Shown: piece by piece, positions 54,748-63,946 of the stretch
Position numbering within the stretch: the stretch's first letter is position 1
Layout of the letters: each line of letters opens with the position of its first letter
Program-made: the position numbers and the translations under genes
Source: Marinifilum flexuosum
GTDB taxonomy: Bacteria > Bacteroidota > Bacteroidia > Bacteroidales > Marinifilaceae
Reading direction: 5' to 3'
Assembly (NCBI RefSeq): GCF_003610555.1
Contig: NZ_RAPQ01000010.1
Location: forward strand, 663,117 to 727,116
DNA: 64,000 bases
Notes under the pieces: generated by a model
Told to the model about the DNA's origin: nothing
What the model saw: the letters and a program-made list of their open reading frames with translations, nothing else
Databases searched by the model: none

Positions 54748-54903
54748 AATTAATATTGATTCATAATTAATAACTCATGATTTTCATAGTTATATTAGCT
54801 TATTTCCCTAATTTTTAGAATACTATCACGAATTCATCAATCAATTTTTCTAAATAATCATCAGAAATCATGCTTCCAGCTTAGCTTATCAAACTTATAG
54901 GCA

Positions 54904-54934
54904 AGAAAAAGAGCCATCCCCAAAGGAATGGCTC
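54904..54934 (-). terminator. Rho-independent terminator of the ECF-sigma operon
   Basis: On the minus strand, GAGCCATTCC and GGGGATGGCTC form the stem, followed by TTTTTC. It lies 21 nt past the stop at 54955. Confidence 0.8.
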
Positions 54935-54954
54935 ATCTTTAGAATATCTGATTA

Positions 54955-55530
54955 TTAAATTTCATACAATTCTATCATTTCATTTAATGTATTGATTTCT
55001 TTTTTGATTTTCTTCCTGATGAAAAATATCAACACCACAATGATTACTACAAACTCAACAAGGAAAAAATTAAACCAGAAGGCAGACAAATACTTGTAAA
55101 ACTCTATAAATAGTAATCCTACACCAATTACATAAAGCGAAAAGGTCAGATAAGTTGGGTATTTATGAATCTTCTTGCGCCATTGATAAAAAGCTTTCAA
55201 ATCGGAAATGAATTGATCGGATTGACAAAGTATATTCAAGTTCTTTTTTCTTCGATAACTAAACAGCTCAATTGTAATTCGAATGGCCAAAGCCATAATC
55301 ATGGTAATAATTCCAACTTCGAATAATACACTTGTTGTTGTGAAGTAGAATAGATCAATTCCTACAATGGCCAATGCTGTGATTGATAGAATGATTATAT
55401 TTTTAATGTGACTATTGTTGACCAAACGATCGGCTTTTTTGATTCGTTTTTTAAGTTCCTTTGGCACTTTTGTTGGCTCCGGGGACTTCTGGTTATCGTA
55501 TATTGATTTTATATCTTTAAAATTATTCAT
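54955..55530 (-). CDS. Membrane protein co-encoded with ECF sigma factor (possible regulator)
   Basis: The 191-residue protein begins with a basic cytoplasmic segment of about 45 residues, followed by four membrane helices (IIILSITALAIVGIDLFYF, LFEVGIITMIMALAIRITI, FSLYVIGVGLLFIEFY, FFLVEFVVIIVVLIFFI) and a short charged tail. It follows the sigma-factor gene by 11 bp, the place where anti-sigma factors are usually encoded. The N-terminal region (PKELKKRIKKADRLV) could bind the sigma factor, but no known anti-sigma domain is recognised. Confidence 0.72.
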   Translation of the reverse strand: MNNFKDIKSIYDNQKSPEPTKVPKELKKRIKKADRLVNNSHIKNIIILSITALAIVGIDLFYFTTTSVLFEVGIITMIMALAIRITIELFSYRRKKNLNILCQSDQFISDLKAFYQWRKKIHKYPTYLTFSLYVIGVGLLFIEFYKYLSAFWFNFFLVEFVVIIVVLIFFIRKKIKKEINTLNEMIELYEI

Positions 55531-55541
55531 TGTTTTAGGCT

Positions 55542-56039
55542 TTAAGCGTTTTGCATTTCTTTACTAGTCATACATTTGAAGAGTTTTCCTTTGTTACGAT
55601 GAATTTGAACTCTTACATTCTCGTTTGATAAACCCACTGCTTCGGAAATTTCCTTTTGTGGGACCTCTTCCAGGACTAGTGAAATTAATATCTTACCCAT
55701 TTCGTTTAGTTTCTTTATGCAAGCACGCAGCATTTTTAATCTTTCATCCCTATCATCTTCCTGATCATCGCATAAACTTTCAGGTACTTGATCGGTAATT
55801 TTTTCCTGCGATTTCTTAATCTTGCGCAAATGCATTAAGCAGGTATTCACTGTTATTCGATATATCCATGTACTTACTTGCGACTCATTTCTGAATTGAT
55901 CCAGGTTTTGCCAAATTTTTACAAACACCTCCTGTGATAAATCATCAGCCAAAGCTTTATTTCCTGATACATAGGTCAAACACAAGCGGTAAACTTTGGT
56001 GTAGTTTTCTTTGTAAAGCGTATTAAATGATTGGTTCAT
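55542..56039 (-). CDS. ECF-type RNA polymerase sigma factor
   Basis: The 165-residue protein has sigma region 2 (LYKENYTKVYRLCLTYV, ADDLSQEVFVKIWQNLDQF, VSTWIYRITVNTCLMHLRK) and region 4 (LVLEEVPQKEISEAVGLSNE and NVRVQIHRNKGKL, the HTH), joined by an acidic linker. It directs polymerase to a small regulon in response to an envelope or cytoplasmic signal. Its start codon overlaps the stop of the hydrolase gene by one base (TAATG), so the two are translationally coupled. The next gene encodes a membrane protein that may control it. Confidence 0.92.
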   Translation of the reverse strand: MNQSFNTLYKENYTKVYRLCLTYVSGNKALADDLSQEVFVKIWQNLDQFRNESQVSTWIYRITVNTCLMHLRKIKKSQEKITDQVPESLCDDQEDDRDERLKMLRACIKKLNEMGKILISLVLEEVPQKEISEAVGLSNENVRVQIHRNKGKLFKCMTSKEMQNA

Positions 56040-56875
56040 TAGTTTAAAAGTTGTTTCAATTCATTCATATAGGTTTCGAACTGATCGAACATGATAAAGT
56101 GTGCTGAATTTTCTATGTAAATAATCTCTTTGCTTTTAAGTGCAGCAAACTGATTGTTGTAAACACCTTCAACCATACTTTTGCTTGGGTTAGCTGCAGC
56201 TAATATAACAACTTGCGATTCAATATTCTTAATATCTTCTCTCAAATCCAATTTCAATAAATCGGTATAACCATATACATAAGTTTTGCGATCTGCTTTC
56301 ATCATCCAATCCACAATTTGTTGATGTTTTGAGGTAGATTTGCTCATAAACACTGCAAAATTCATTGCCATTCCTCTGAACTCTTCATCACTCATTTTAA
56401 GCAAGTTGTTATTATATTCGGTATTGTAGCTTATTTTATCGCTTGAATAATTTGGTATCATCATCGCTCCCATACATGGCAATGCATCAACGATTAATAA
56501 TTTTTTAATATCAAATTGCTTTTCCGAAGCCAACCACAAAGCCAAGGTTCCACCCATACTATGTCCTACAATGGATAATTTTAAAAACTTATTTTCCTGA
56601 ATATATTGATCGATATCCTTTTTAACGGTCTGCAACCACGAGCTGTCAATTGCAGGCACATTACCAAATCCTGCATAGCTAACAAGATGACATTCGTGAT
56701 TCTGGGAGATTTTCTCAACAGTTTCAGACCAAACTTCTCCCGGACAAGTAAAACCAGGTAGTAATAAAACCGGATCTCCCTGCCCAACAACTTCAACTTG
56801 AATTGAACTGATTTGAGCTAAAAGAGAAAAATTGGCAATAAATACTAAGGCTAATGATACAATAAATGATTTCAT
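56039..56875 (-). CDS. Secreted alpha/beta hydrolase
   Basis: The 278-residue protein has a signal peptide (LALVFIANFSLLAQ, to about residue 20) and an alpha/beta-hydrolase fold: PVLLLPGFTCPGEVW (oxyanion strand), nucleophile elbow GHSMGG, an Asp-bearing strand, and the final His in ENSAHFIMFDQ. It probably acts in the periplasm on an ester or amide. It is first in an operon with the ECF sigma factor and a membrane protein, an unusual partner that could process or generate the inducing molecule (inference). Confidence 0.85.
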   Translation of the reverse strand: MKSFIVSLALVFIANFSLLAQISSIQVEVVGQGDPVLLLPGFTCPGEVWSETVEKISQNHECHLVSYAGFGNVPAIDSSWLQTVKKDIDQYIQENKFLKLSIVGHSMGGTLALWLASEKQFDIKKLLIVDALPCMGAMMIPNYSSDKISYNTEYNNNLLKMSDEEFRGMAMNFAVFMSKSTSKHQQIVDWMMKADRKTYVYGYTDLLKLDLREDIKNIESQVVILAAANPSKSMVEGVYNNQFAALKSKEIIYIENSAHFIMFDQFETYMNELKQLLN

Positions 56876-56982
56876 GATTCTAAAATTTTAATTTGTTTGT
56901 TTGCCCTTTTGATGCACATCTTTTTCAAATGTTACACTTGTCGAAAAATTTTTCTCATTTTTTTCTAATCAATTTAAAGCAT

Positions 56983-57017
56983 AAAAAAAAAGCCACTCCC
57001 GTAAGGAATGGCTTTTC
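56983..57017 (-). terminator. Rho-independent terminator of metK
   Basis: On the minus strand, AAAGCCATTCC and GGGAGTGGCTTT pair with one mismatch, followed by nine T. It is 20 nt past the metK stop. Confidence 0.85.
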
Positions 57018-57036
57018 AATATATTTTGTGATTATC

Positions 57037-58293
57037 TTATAAGTTGAAAGCTTCTTTTACTTTCTCTAGATAGTCTAATTTCTCCCATGTAAACAATTCA
57101 ACTTCTTTTTCGATATTTCCGAAATATGGAGATTCGAATTTCTTGGTAACTGTTCTTGGTGTACGTCCCATGTGGCCATATGCTGCAGACTCTTCGTAAA
57201 TTGGATTACGTAATTTCAAACGCTGTTCAATTGCTGCCGGACGAAGATCGAAAAGTTCTTTAACCTTTTCAGCAATTTCACCATCGCTTAATTCCACGTT
57301 CGATTTTCCGTAAGTATCAACGTAGATACCTACTGGCTCAGCAACACCAATTGCATATGAAAGTTGAACCAAAATTTCATCGGTAACACCAGCTGCAACC
57401 ATGTTTTTAGCAATATGACGTGAAGCATAAGCTGCCGAACGGTCTACTTTCGAAGGATCTTTTCCTGAGAAAGCACCACCACCGTGAGCACCTTTACCTC
57501 CGTAAGTATCAACAATAATCTTACGACCAGTTAATCCCGTATCACCGTGAGGACCACCAATCACAAATTTACCCGTTGGGTTAACGTGCAAAATAAACTC
57601 ATCATCGAAAAGAGCCTGAACTCTCTCTGGCAATTGCTTAATTACACGAGGGATAAGAATGTTACGAACATCTTTCTTGATTTTTTGTAACATCAACTCG
57701 TCGTTTGGACCAAAGTCGTCGTGCTGAGTAGAAACTACAATTGTATGCACTCTTTCAGGAGCATCCTGATCGTTGTACTGAATGGTTACCTGCGATTTTG
57801 AATCAGGACGAAGGTAAGTCATCTCTCTTCCTTCGCGACGAATGGCAGCCATTTCAATCAACAAACGGTGCGACAATTCAAGTGACAATGGCATGTAATC
57901 ATCGGTTTCTTTAGAAGCATAACCGAACATCATACCCTGGTCGCCAGCACCTTGAGTCATTGGATCTTCACGATCAACACCACGATTGATATCATCTGAT
58001 TGTTCGTGAAGTGCATTTAAAACACCACAAGATGATCCATCGAACATGTACTCGCTTTTTGTGTAACCAATACGGTTAATCACCTTACGAGCAGTTTCCT
58101 GAATATCAATATAAGTTTTTGTTTTTACCTCACCGGCAATTACTACCTGACCAGTAGTAACCAAAGTTTCAACTGCAACTTTCGAATTAGGATCAAAAGC
58201 CAGTAATTTATCCAAAATGGCATCTGAAATCTGATCAGATACTTTATCTGGATGTCCTTCAGAAACAGATTCTGATGTAAATAAATATCCCAT
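57037..58293 (-). CDS. metK: S-adenosylmethionine synthetase
   Basis: MetK makes S-adenosylmethionine from methionine and ATP. The 418-residue protein starts at 58293 with [17 protein letters not shown]; an in-frame ATG 21 bp upstream adds seven residues unlike the family, so the shorter form is preferred. Landmarks are [26 protein letters not shown], the P-loop-like [13 protein letters not shown] and [16 protein letters not shown]. The length is at the high end of the family because of an insert near residues 180-215. The 448-bp leader region upstream was checked for the common SAM riboswitch core; none was seen. Confidence 0.97.
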   Translation of the reverse strand: MGYLFTSESVSEGHPDKVSDQISDAILDKLLAFDPNSKVAVETLVTTGQVVIAGEVKTKTYIDIQETARKVINRIGYTKSEYMFDGSSCGVLNALHEQSDDINRGVDREDPMTQGAGDQGMMFGYASKETDDYMPLSLELSHRLLIEMAAIRREGREMTYLRPDSKSQVTIQYNDQDAPERVHTIVVSTQHDDFGPNDELMLQKIKKDVRNILIPRVIKQLPERVQALFDDEFILHVNPTGKFVIGGPHGDTGLTGRKIIVDTYGGKGAHGGGAFSGKDPSKVDRSAAYASRHIAKNMVAAGVTDEILVQLSYAIGVAEPVGIYVDTYGKSNVELSDGEIAEKVKELFDLRPAAIEQRLKLRNPIYEESAAYGHMGRTPRTVTKKFESPYFGNIEKEVELFTWEKLDYLEKVKEAFNL

Positions 58294-58741
58294 AATTTTT
58301 AAAGTTTTGAGCACAGTAAAGCCTTCTTAATCAAATAAGTCCCCCAGACTTTAAGCACTTTATAAATAAAATTTACGGGAAAGCAATTGGTTGTTGTATT
58401 AACGCAGAAAAAGGATAATAACACCATTTAGCATTTTTTTCTGTGGTTGCAAGCAGCCAAATCTTTCCACTTAATTCTCGGCAAAGGAAAACATTATTTT
58501 GGAAAGAAACAATATTGCAACAGGTGTTTTTAATGCTTTTTAACAATTCGTAGTCCTGAAAAACAGGTGGTTTCAGGCTAAAAAAGACTGCAAAGTCTTA
58601 TTAGTATTGATTTAACCACGAATTACACAGATCTCATTAATTGATTCGCAAATTGTGTATTTCTTTGTATACTTTGTGAAAAACCTTTGTGTACTTTGTG
58701 GTTAAGATTATTTAGAATCTAAATCTCAAACAAATAACTGA
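58294..58741. other. Intergenic region upstream of metK with a dispersed repeat
   Basis: These 448 bp hold no convincing gene. The left part (58294-58600) is the metK leader, AT-rich with a few short dyads. The right part contains a repeat copy at about 58612-58709, next to the end of the ABC ATPase gene. Confidence 0.6.
58612..58709. repeat. Dispersed hairpin repeat (TTAACCACGAA type), copy 3
   Basis: It begins TTAACCACGAATTACACAGA and ends TTTGTGTACTTTGTGGTTAA. The ends are inverted repeats (TTAACCACAAAG-like), and the interior repeats CTTTGTG motifs. It matches the start of the copy at 54252. Confidence 0.65.
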
Positions 58742-59653
58742 TTACTGATCATTGTTAACTGTTAACTGATGAAACAAGTCTTCCAACCTTTGAGTTTGGC
58801 TCTTCATTTCAAGAATTTCCCAGTTGTTTTTCACTGCCATTTGGAATATTTCCTTACGGATATCATCAGAACTTGAGATACTAAATTTATTATCTCCCAA
58901 AGAAATTACCTCTTTAATTCCCTCATGTTGATTCAGGATATCCAATGAAATATCATTGGCGAATTCCACTTCAATCATCTTTGAAGACAATTCGGAACTG
59001 AGGTTTTCAATCTTTTTATCGGCCACCAAATTTCCCTTGTTGATAATTAAAGCCCGCTCGCAACAAGCCTCCACTTCCTGCATGATATGCGTAGAAAGCA
59101 TAACGGTCTTCTGCTTGCCAATTTCCTGAATCAGATTTCTGATTTCGACCAGTTGGTTGGGGTCTAAACCAGTGGTTGGTTCGTCAAGAATCACCACTTT
59201 TGGATCGTGAATTAAAGCCTGTGCAATTCCAACTCTTTGACGATATCCTTTCGAAAGTGCACCAATTTTTTTGTTCTGTTCCAAACCAAGTCCAGTAAGG
59301 TCAATCATCTCAGCAATTCTCGACTTTTTTGCTTTTCCCAATTTGTATATGGAAGCAACATGATCGAGGTATTCTTTCACATACATTTCCAGGTAAAGCG
59401 GATTATGCTCTGGCAGATATCCAATTTGCCTTCGCACCTCCAATGAATGCTCTTCTATATTCAATCCATTTACTTCAACCAAACCAGAAGATTGTGGAAC
59501 AAAACCAGTAATAATCTTCATCATTGTTGATTTTCCCGCACCATTGGGGCCTAAAAATCCTACAACTTCACCCTGGTTAATTTCAAAGCTAACATTGTCA
59601 AGTGCTTTTTGTTTTCCATATAGCTTGCTTACTTCCTGAACTTTAATCGACAT
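58742..59653 (-). CDS. gldA: GldA-type ABC transporter ATPase
   Basis: The 303-residue ATPase has Walker A GPNGAGKST, signature LSKGYRQRVGIAQAL, Walker B KVVILDEPTTGLDPNQL and switch His in LSTHIMQEV, followed by about 80 residues of C-terminal domain. Length and features such as YLPEHNPLYLEMYVKEYLDHVA match GldA, the ATPase that with GldF and GldG is needed for gliding in flavobacteria. gldF and gldG are not in the window, so a role in gliding is inferred from similarity. Confidence 0.82.
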   Translation of the reverse strand: MSIKVQEVSKLYGKQKALDNVSFEINQGEVVGFLGPNGAGKSTMMKIITGFVPQSSGLVEVNGLNIEEHSLEVRRQIGYLPEHNPLYLEMYVKEYLDHVASIYKLGKAKKSRIAEMIDLTGLGLEQNKKIGALSKGYRQRVGIAQALIHDPKVVILDEPTTGLDPNQLVEIRNLIQEIGKQKTVMLSTHIMQEVEACCERALIINKGNLVADKKIENLSSELSSKMIEVEFANDISLDILNQHEGIKEVISLGDNKFSISSSDDIRKEIFQMAVKNNWEILEMKSQTQRLEDLFHQLTVNNDQ

Positions 59654-59800
59654 AAAACTGGATTTGAACTATTACCTTAAATACTTCGTGTTATTAAAAC
59701 TTAAAGTTAAAAAAATCTTATTTGCTGTGAATTTAATCATTCTCTCCTTGTTTCCCTTGCAATTCATAATTGATCACTCATAATTGATAATTGAATTACT

Positions 59801-59808
59801 TACCTTTG
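59801..59808 (+). promoter_or_regulatory. -7 box TACCTTTG of ispG
   Basis: TACCTTTG is a perfect TAnnTTTG match. Transcription would begin near 59814, 18 nt before ATG 59832, which rules out a TTG start at 59784. Confidence 0.55.
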
Positions 59809-59831
59809 TCGTTCAATTCAAATCAATAACA

Positions 59832-61793
59832 ATGAGTTTTTCACAGCATAATAATTTCTGTAAAGATCTTTTCAATTATTCTCGTCGCGAATCAAGCGAA
59901 TCAAATATTGGCAATACCCCAATGGGTAACAATAATCCTATTCGAATACAATCGATGACCAACACCGATACCAATGATATCGAAGCGAGTGTTGAGCAGG
60001 CAATCAGAATGATAGAGTCGGGAGCAGAATATGTTCGTTTAACTACACAGGGTACAAAAGAAGCTGAGAATTTAAAATTCATTAAAGAGGAATTGGTAAA
60101 AAGAGGGTATGAAACACCTTTGGTTGCCGACATTCATTTTAATCCCAAGGCTGCTACAATTGCTGCAAAATATGTCGACAAGGTCCGAATTAATCCTGGA
60201 AACTTTGTTGACAAACGTGCCGATTTTAAAAACAGCGATTACGGAGATTTAAAATACCAGGAAGATTTAGAAAAGATTCGTGAGAAATTTATTCCCCTAA
60301 TTCGCATTTGCAAGGAACACAATACCGCTCTTCGAATTGGTACCAATCACGGGTCATTGTCAGATCGAATCATGAGTCGCTACGGCGATACACCAAGAGG
60401 AATGGTTGAAGCTACTTTGGAGTTTCTTCGCATTTGTAAAGAGCAAAACTTTACGGATGTTGCCATTTCAATAAAATCTAGCAATACAGTAATGATGGTT
60501 AAAACCGTTCGTTTACTGGTTTGCGAAATGGAAAAGGAACATATGCATTTTCCATTACATTTGGGGGTAACAGAAGCTGGCGAAGGAGAAGATGGAAGAA
60601 TTAAATCGGCCGTTGGAACAGGGGCTTTATTAAATGATGGAATTGGTGATACGGTTAGAATTTCTCTTACCGAAGATCCGGAAATAGAATCTCCAGTAGG
60701 AAAAAAACTGGTTGATTATGTGTTGGCAAAAGAAAATCACACACCAATTACTCAGATTGAAAACACAGAGGTTGATTTGATTAATTTTTACAAGCGATCA
60801 ACAAACTTGGTAAAAAATATAGGCAGTTCAAAAGTTCCTGTGGTTATCTGCGATTTATCGCACGAAAGATATTTGACTGCTGATTTACCTGAAAAATCAG
60901 GATTCAAACAAGATCAGGATACATTGGAATGGGAAAAAGGAAACTTGGCTGCTGATTTTATCTACGTAAGTGGTTACGATCCTGTTTTCACCGATTATCC
61001 TAAAGATTTGGGGATTATCGTGGATCAAGAATGTTGGGAGCTGGCCGATCAATATACCGATAAATCCTATCCTCTATTTCAAAGCGAGGAATTTCTTCAC
61101 GACAATCTAACAGCTTTTGCCAGCAGCATTCATTTTGTAGAATGTGAATATAAAGACCTAAGCGAGGAATTTATCTCCAAAGTAAAAGAGAATAACAAGA
61201 TTGTTTTGATTTGTAAATCGAATCACCAAAATGCCTTTGCCGAACAACGAGCTTTTGTTTTCAAATTGGTTCAAACAAAATGCAAGGCACCGGTAATTTT
61301 TAAACGTGAATTTACTGATGCAAACCTAGAAGATCTTCACTTAAAATCGTCTTGTGATTTAGGTAGTTTATTTTTCGATGGATTGGGCAATGGTATCAGC
61401 ATTGCAAACCAAGGAAATCTTCCACAAAACGAAGTTTTATCTACCGAATTTGGGATTTTGCAAGCGGCAAGAGTTAGAACTACGAAAACTGAGTTTGTAT
61501 CCTGTCCAGGATGTGGTAGAACTCTATTTCAATTGCAAGAGGTAGTTGCTGAAGTGAAAATGGCATTTTCTCACCTTACTCACCTAAAAATTGGTGTTAT
61601 GGGCTGTATTGTTAATGGTCCGGGTGAAATGGGTGATGTTGATTACGGATATGTAGGAGCTGGACCTGGAAAAGTTTCATTGTATAAAGGTCACGATGTT
61701 TTAATCAAAAACATCCCAAGTGAAACTGCCATTGAAGAATTAAAGAACATCATTAAGAATAATGGCGATTGGATTGACGATAATATCAATTAA
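59832..61793 (+). CDS. ispG: 4-hydroxy-3-methylbut-2-enyl diphosphate synthase, large form
   Basis: IspG reduces MEcPP to HMBPP in the MEP isoprenoid pathway. The start at 59832 follows the -7 box. The 653-residue protein is far longer than E. coli IspG (about 370). The TIM-barrel part (IRIQSMTNTDTNDIEASVEQ, LVADIHFNPKAA, RIGTNHGSLSDRI, LGVTEAGEGEDG) is followed by an insert of about 250 residues, then the iron-sulfur domain with Cys558 and Cys561 (CPGCGRT) and Cys592 in GCIVNGPGE. This large form is common to Bacteroidota, Chlamydia and plants. Confidence 0.95.
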   Translation: MSFSQHNNFCKDLFNYSRRESSESNIGNTPMGNNNPIRIQSMTNTDTNDIEASVEQAIRMIESGAEYVRLTTQGTKEAENLKFIKEELVKRGYETPLVADIHFNPKAATIAAKYVDKVRINPGNFVDKRADFKNSDYGDLKYQEDLEKIREKFIPLIRICKEHNTALRIGTNHGSLSDRIMSRYGDTPRGMVEATLEFLRICKEQNFTDVAISIKSSNTVMMVKTVRLLVCEMEKEHMHFPLHLGVTEAGEGEDGRIKSAVGTGALLNDGIGDTVRISLTEDPEIESPVGKKLVDYVLAKENHTPITQIENTEVDLINFYKRSTNLVKNIGSSKVPVVICDLSHERYLTADLPEKSGFKQDQDTLEWEKGNLAADFIYVSGYDPVFTDYPKDLGIIVDQECWELADQYTDKSYPLFQSEEFLHDNLTAFASSIHFVECEYKDLSEEFISKVKENNKIVLICKSNHQNAFAEQRAFVFKLVQTKCKAPVIFKREFTDANLEDLHLKSSCDLGSLFFDGLGNGISIANQGNLPQNEVLSTEFGILQAARVRTTKTEFVSCPGCGRTLFQLQEVVAEVKMAFSHLTHLKIGVMGCIVNGPGEMGDVDYGYVGAGPGKVSLYKGHDVLIKNIPSETAIEELKNIIKNNGDWIDDNIN

Positions 61794-61865
61794 TTTGATC
61801 AATGTTTTTTTTTAATACACATTGTTTTATATCTTGCAGATAGATGTATCCACTAATCTATCAGC

Positions 61866-62651
61866 GTGAAGAAGAATCTTTTACTTATATTTTTCATTTT
61901 TCTGTTTTCATTTGCTTATGCCGATAAACTTGAGCTAAGTGGAATTTATCTTGGGAAAAATGTATATGTTATGAATCCATTTTCAGATTCAGGGGTGGGA
62001 TATTGTGTTTACCAGGTTACTGTAAACGGCCAAACCTCTTCTGATGAAATAGGTAGTAGTGCATTCGAGATTGATCTTTCGCAATTTGGCTTTGATATAG
62101 GCGAAAAGGTGAACATCGTTCTACATTATAAAGGTGGATGTTTGCCACGTATTACAAATCCGGAAGCCATTAAACCAAAATCAACATTTGAAATTCAGAC
62201 TGCCGAAGTTGATAAAAATGGCATTTTACATTGGACTACTAGAGAAGAAAGTGGTTCAATACCTTTTGTTGTGCAACAATACAGATGGAACAAATGGGTC
62301 ATTGTGGGCGAAGTTGAAGGCAATGGCCTGCCAACCATCAACAAGTACAAGTTAAACGTAAGAACTCATACTGGAAAAAATATTTTTAGATTATCTCAAA
62401 CCGATTATACCAGAAATGCTAATTATTCTCCAAGAATAACCCATGAGTCGCAAAAGCCAAAAGTTGAATTTGGACCAGAAAAGGTAAAAGATGAACTTTT
62501 ATTTACCTCCGAAACCCTTTACGAGATTTATGACCAATATGGAAATATCATTTTTAAAGGTTTCGGAAATAAAGTGAATCTTGAAAATCTTCAATCAGGT
62601 TTATATTACATCAACTACGACAACACCATGGGAAGTTTTCGAAAGAAGTAA
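61866..62651 (+). CDS. Secreted protein with a possible T9SS C-terminal sorting domain
   Basis: The 261-residue protein uses a GTG start and has a signal peptide (LLLIFFIFLFSFAYA, to about residue 19). A beta-rich middle includes a GGCLPRITNPEAIK segment. The last 45 residues (ETLYEIYDQYGNIIFKGFGN, LENLQSGLYYINYDNTMGSF) have the pattern of type A T9SS C-terminal domains ('vYdl.G..v..g....id.s.L..GiYil....g....k'), ending in Lys-Lys. This suggests export by the T9SS encoded at 12847-18595; the match is by eye and the domain could be an unrelated beta repeat. Confidence 0.65.
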   Translation: MKKNLLLIFFIFLFSFAYADKLELSGIYLGKNVYVMNPFSDSGVGYCVYQVTVNGQTSSDEIGSSAFEIDLSQFGFDIGEKVNIVLHYKGGCLPRITNPEAIKPKSTFEIQTAEVDKNGILHWTTREESGSIPFVVQQYRWNKWVIVGEVEGNGLPTINKYKLNVRTHTGKNIFRLSQTDYTRNANYSPRITHESQKPKVEFGPEKVKDELLFTSETLYEIYDQYGNIIFKGFGNKVNLENLQSGLYYINYDNTMGSFRKK

Positions 62652-62653
62652 TT

Positions 62654-63283
62654 CTATTCTGAAAATAGATCCAATACTGTTTCGCCTTCCTCAATTTTTA
62701 AATGGTGCGCAATCATACCAACAGATCTTGCAGCTTCGGCATTTGCAAGCATATCATCAACAAATAAAGTTTCGCTTGCTATTAAACCTTCCGCATCCAA
62801 AACCTTAGTATATATTTTTTGATCCGGCTTTCTTAAACCCATATTGTGCGAGTAATAATCCTTTTCGAAAAAATCTGATAAGCAAACTCCGTGTACATCC
62901 TGAATCATGCTCATATAAGCTTCCCAGTGGATGATATTGGTATTACTAAGAAGAAATACCCTATGATTCTTTTTTAGTCGATTTAAAAGCTCTAAACGCT
63001 CAAAAGGTAAATCCAAAAGCATCGAGTTCCAAGCTGTGTCAATTTCAGCGTCAGTAACGCCATTTGAAATAAACTTCCTGATTTTGGTCCTAAATTCCTC
63101 TGGCGACACAATTCCTTTTTCCAAATTGTCAAATAATCCATTCTCTGAATATTCTCTTTTAATTAATTCCACATCATGTAATCCAATCTGCTTAAAACTG
63201 TTAACTGCATTTTGTGGATCGATATTTAAAAGCACACCTCCGAAGTCGAAGATAATATTAGGTATTGAATCGTATTTTTGCAT
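62654..63283 (-). CDS. HAD-superfamily hydrolase
   Basis: The 209-residue protein has HAD motif I (FDFGGVLLNID), a helical cap, motif II LLSNTN, motif III Lys in GLRKPDQKIY, and motif IV FVDDMLANAEAA. It belongs to the 'FDFGGVL' subgroup (YihX/epoxide-hydrolase-like phosphatases), acting on small phosphorylated substrates. It is convergent with the putative T9SS cargo gene, 2 bp apart. Confidence 0.9.
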   Translation of the reverse strand: MQKYDSIPNIIFDFGGVLLNIDPQNAVNSFKQIGLHDVELIKREYSENGLFDNLEKGIVSPEEFRTKIRKFISNGVTDAEIDTAWNSMLLDLPFERLELLNRLKKNHRVFLLSNTNIIHWEAYMSMIQDVHGVCLSDFFEKDYYSHNMGLRKPDQKIYTKVLDAEGLIASETLFVDDMLANAEAARSVGMIAHHLKIEEGETVLDLFSE

Positions 63284-63383
63284 AATTTTTTTCCTTCAAT
63301 TATTGAATTATTCGATACAAATATGTAATATTGCACACCGAAAACAAAGATAAAACATTGCTTTTATTTTATAAGTTTTTCGA

Positions 63384-63460
<77 letters not shown>

Positions 63461-63468
63461 TCTGAATC

Positions 63469-63503
63469 AAGCAGTTACAACGATGTTGTGGCTGCTTTTT
63501 TTG
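63469..63503 (+). terminator. Rho-independent terminator of the tRNA
   Basis: AAGCAG and CTGCTT form the base of the stem, with ACAAC/GTTGT paired above it, followed by T7. Confidence 0.85.
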
Positions 63504-63692
63504 TTTCTACTGGCTTTGTCTAACAAATTCTCTCCCATAAAAATACATATCTAAAAGCGATTGTACTATATAAGGATCAATTCAATATTTAATAAAGATT
63601 GTTATTTACTATTAAGAGAAATATGCATCATACAATTCTATAATAAATGGAAATTGCCTTCTCCAACTACCCATTAAATGAAAATTTAATGT

Positions 63693-63733
63693 ATAAAAAA
63701 AGGATAGTAAATCCGTAGACTTACTATCCTTTA
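63693..63733 (-). terminator. Rho-independent terminator after the second 5S rRNA
   Basis: On the minus strand, AAAGGATAGTAAGT and ATTTACTATCCTTT form a strong stem with a 7-nt loop, followed by seven T. It marks the end of the rRNA operon. Confidence 0.85.
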
Positions 63734-63735
63734 AA

Positions 63736-63843
63736 GGTTGGCGTCGACCTACTCTCCCACATCTCTGCAGTACCATCGGCGCTAACAAGCTTAACTACTC
63801 TGTTCGGAATGGGAAGAGGTGGAACCTTGTTGCAATAAACACC
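63736..63843 (-). rRNA. rrf: 5S ribosomal RNA, distal copy
   Basis: On the minus strand the gene reads GGTGTTTATTGCAACAAGG, then TTCCCATTCCGAACAGAGTAG (the CCCATTCCGAAC loop is universal in 5S), GTTAGCGCCGATGGTACTGC and ends GTCGACGCCAACC. The ends pair imperfectly. The size of about 108 nt fits 5S. It is preceded by another 5S copy at the window edge, so the operon ends in two 5S genes, each with its own terminator. Confidence 0.93.
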
Positions 63844-63904
63844 TAAAATCGTTTTGTTTAATCAAACTGATTAAAGCTATATATCTTATTTATAAATATC
63901 TCAT

Positions 63905-63944
63905 AAAAAAAGAGTCTCACTCCTTAATGGAATAAGACTCTTTA
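63905..63944 (-). terminator. Rho-independent terminator between the tandem 5S rRNAs
   Basis: On the minus strand, AAAGAGTCTTATTCC and GGAGTGAGACTCTT form a stem with a 5-nt loop, followed by seven T. It would end transcription after the first 5S copy, unless antitermination of the rRNA operon lets polymerase pass. Confidence 0.8.
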
Positions 63945-63946
63945 AA

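Noticed and set aside
58294..58620. SAM riboswitch upstream of metK
   Set aside because: I looked for the conserved core of the common SAM-I class on the minus strand and did not find it; other classes are hard to exclude by eye.
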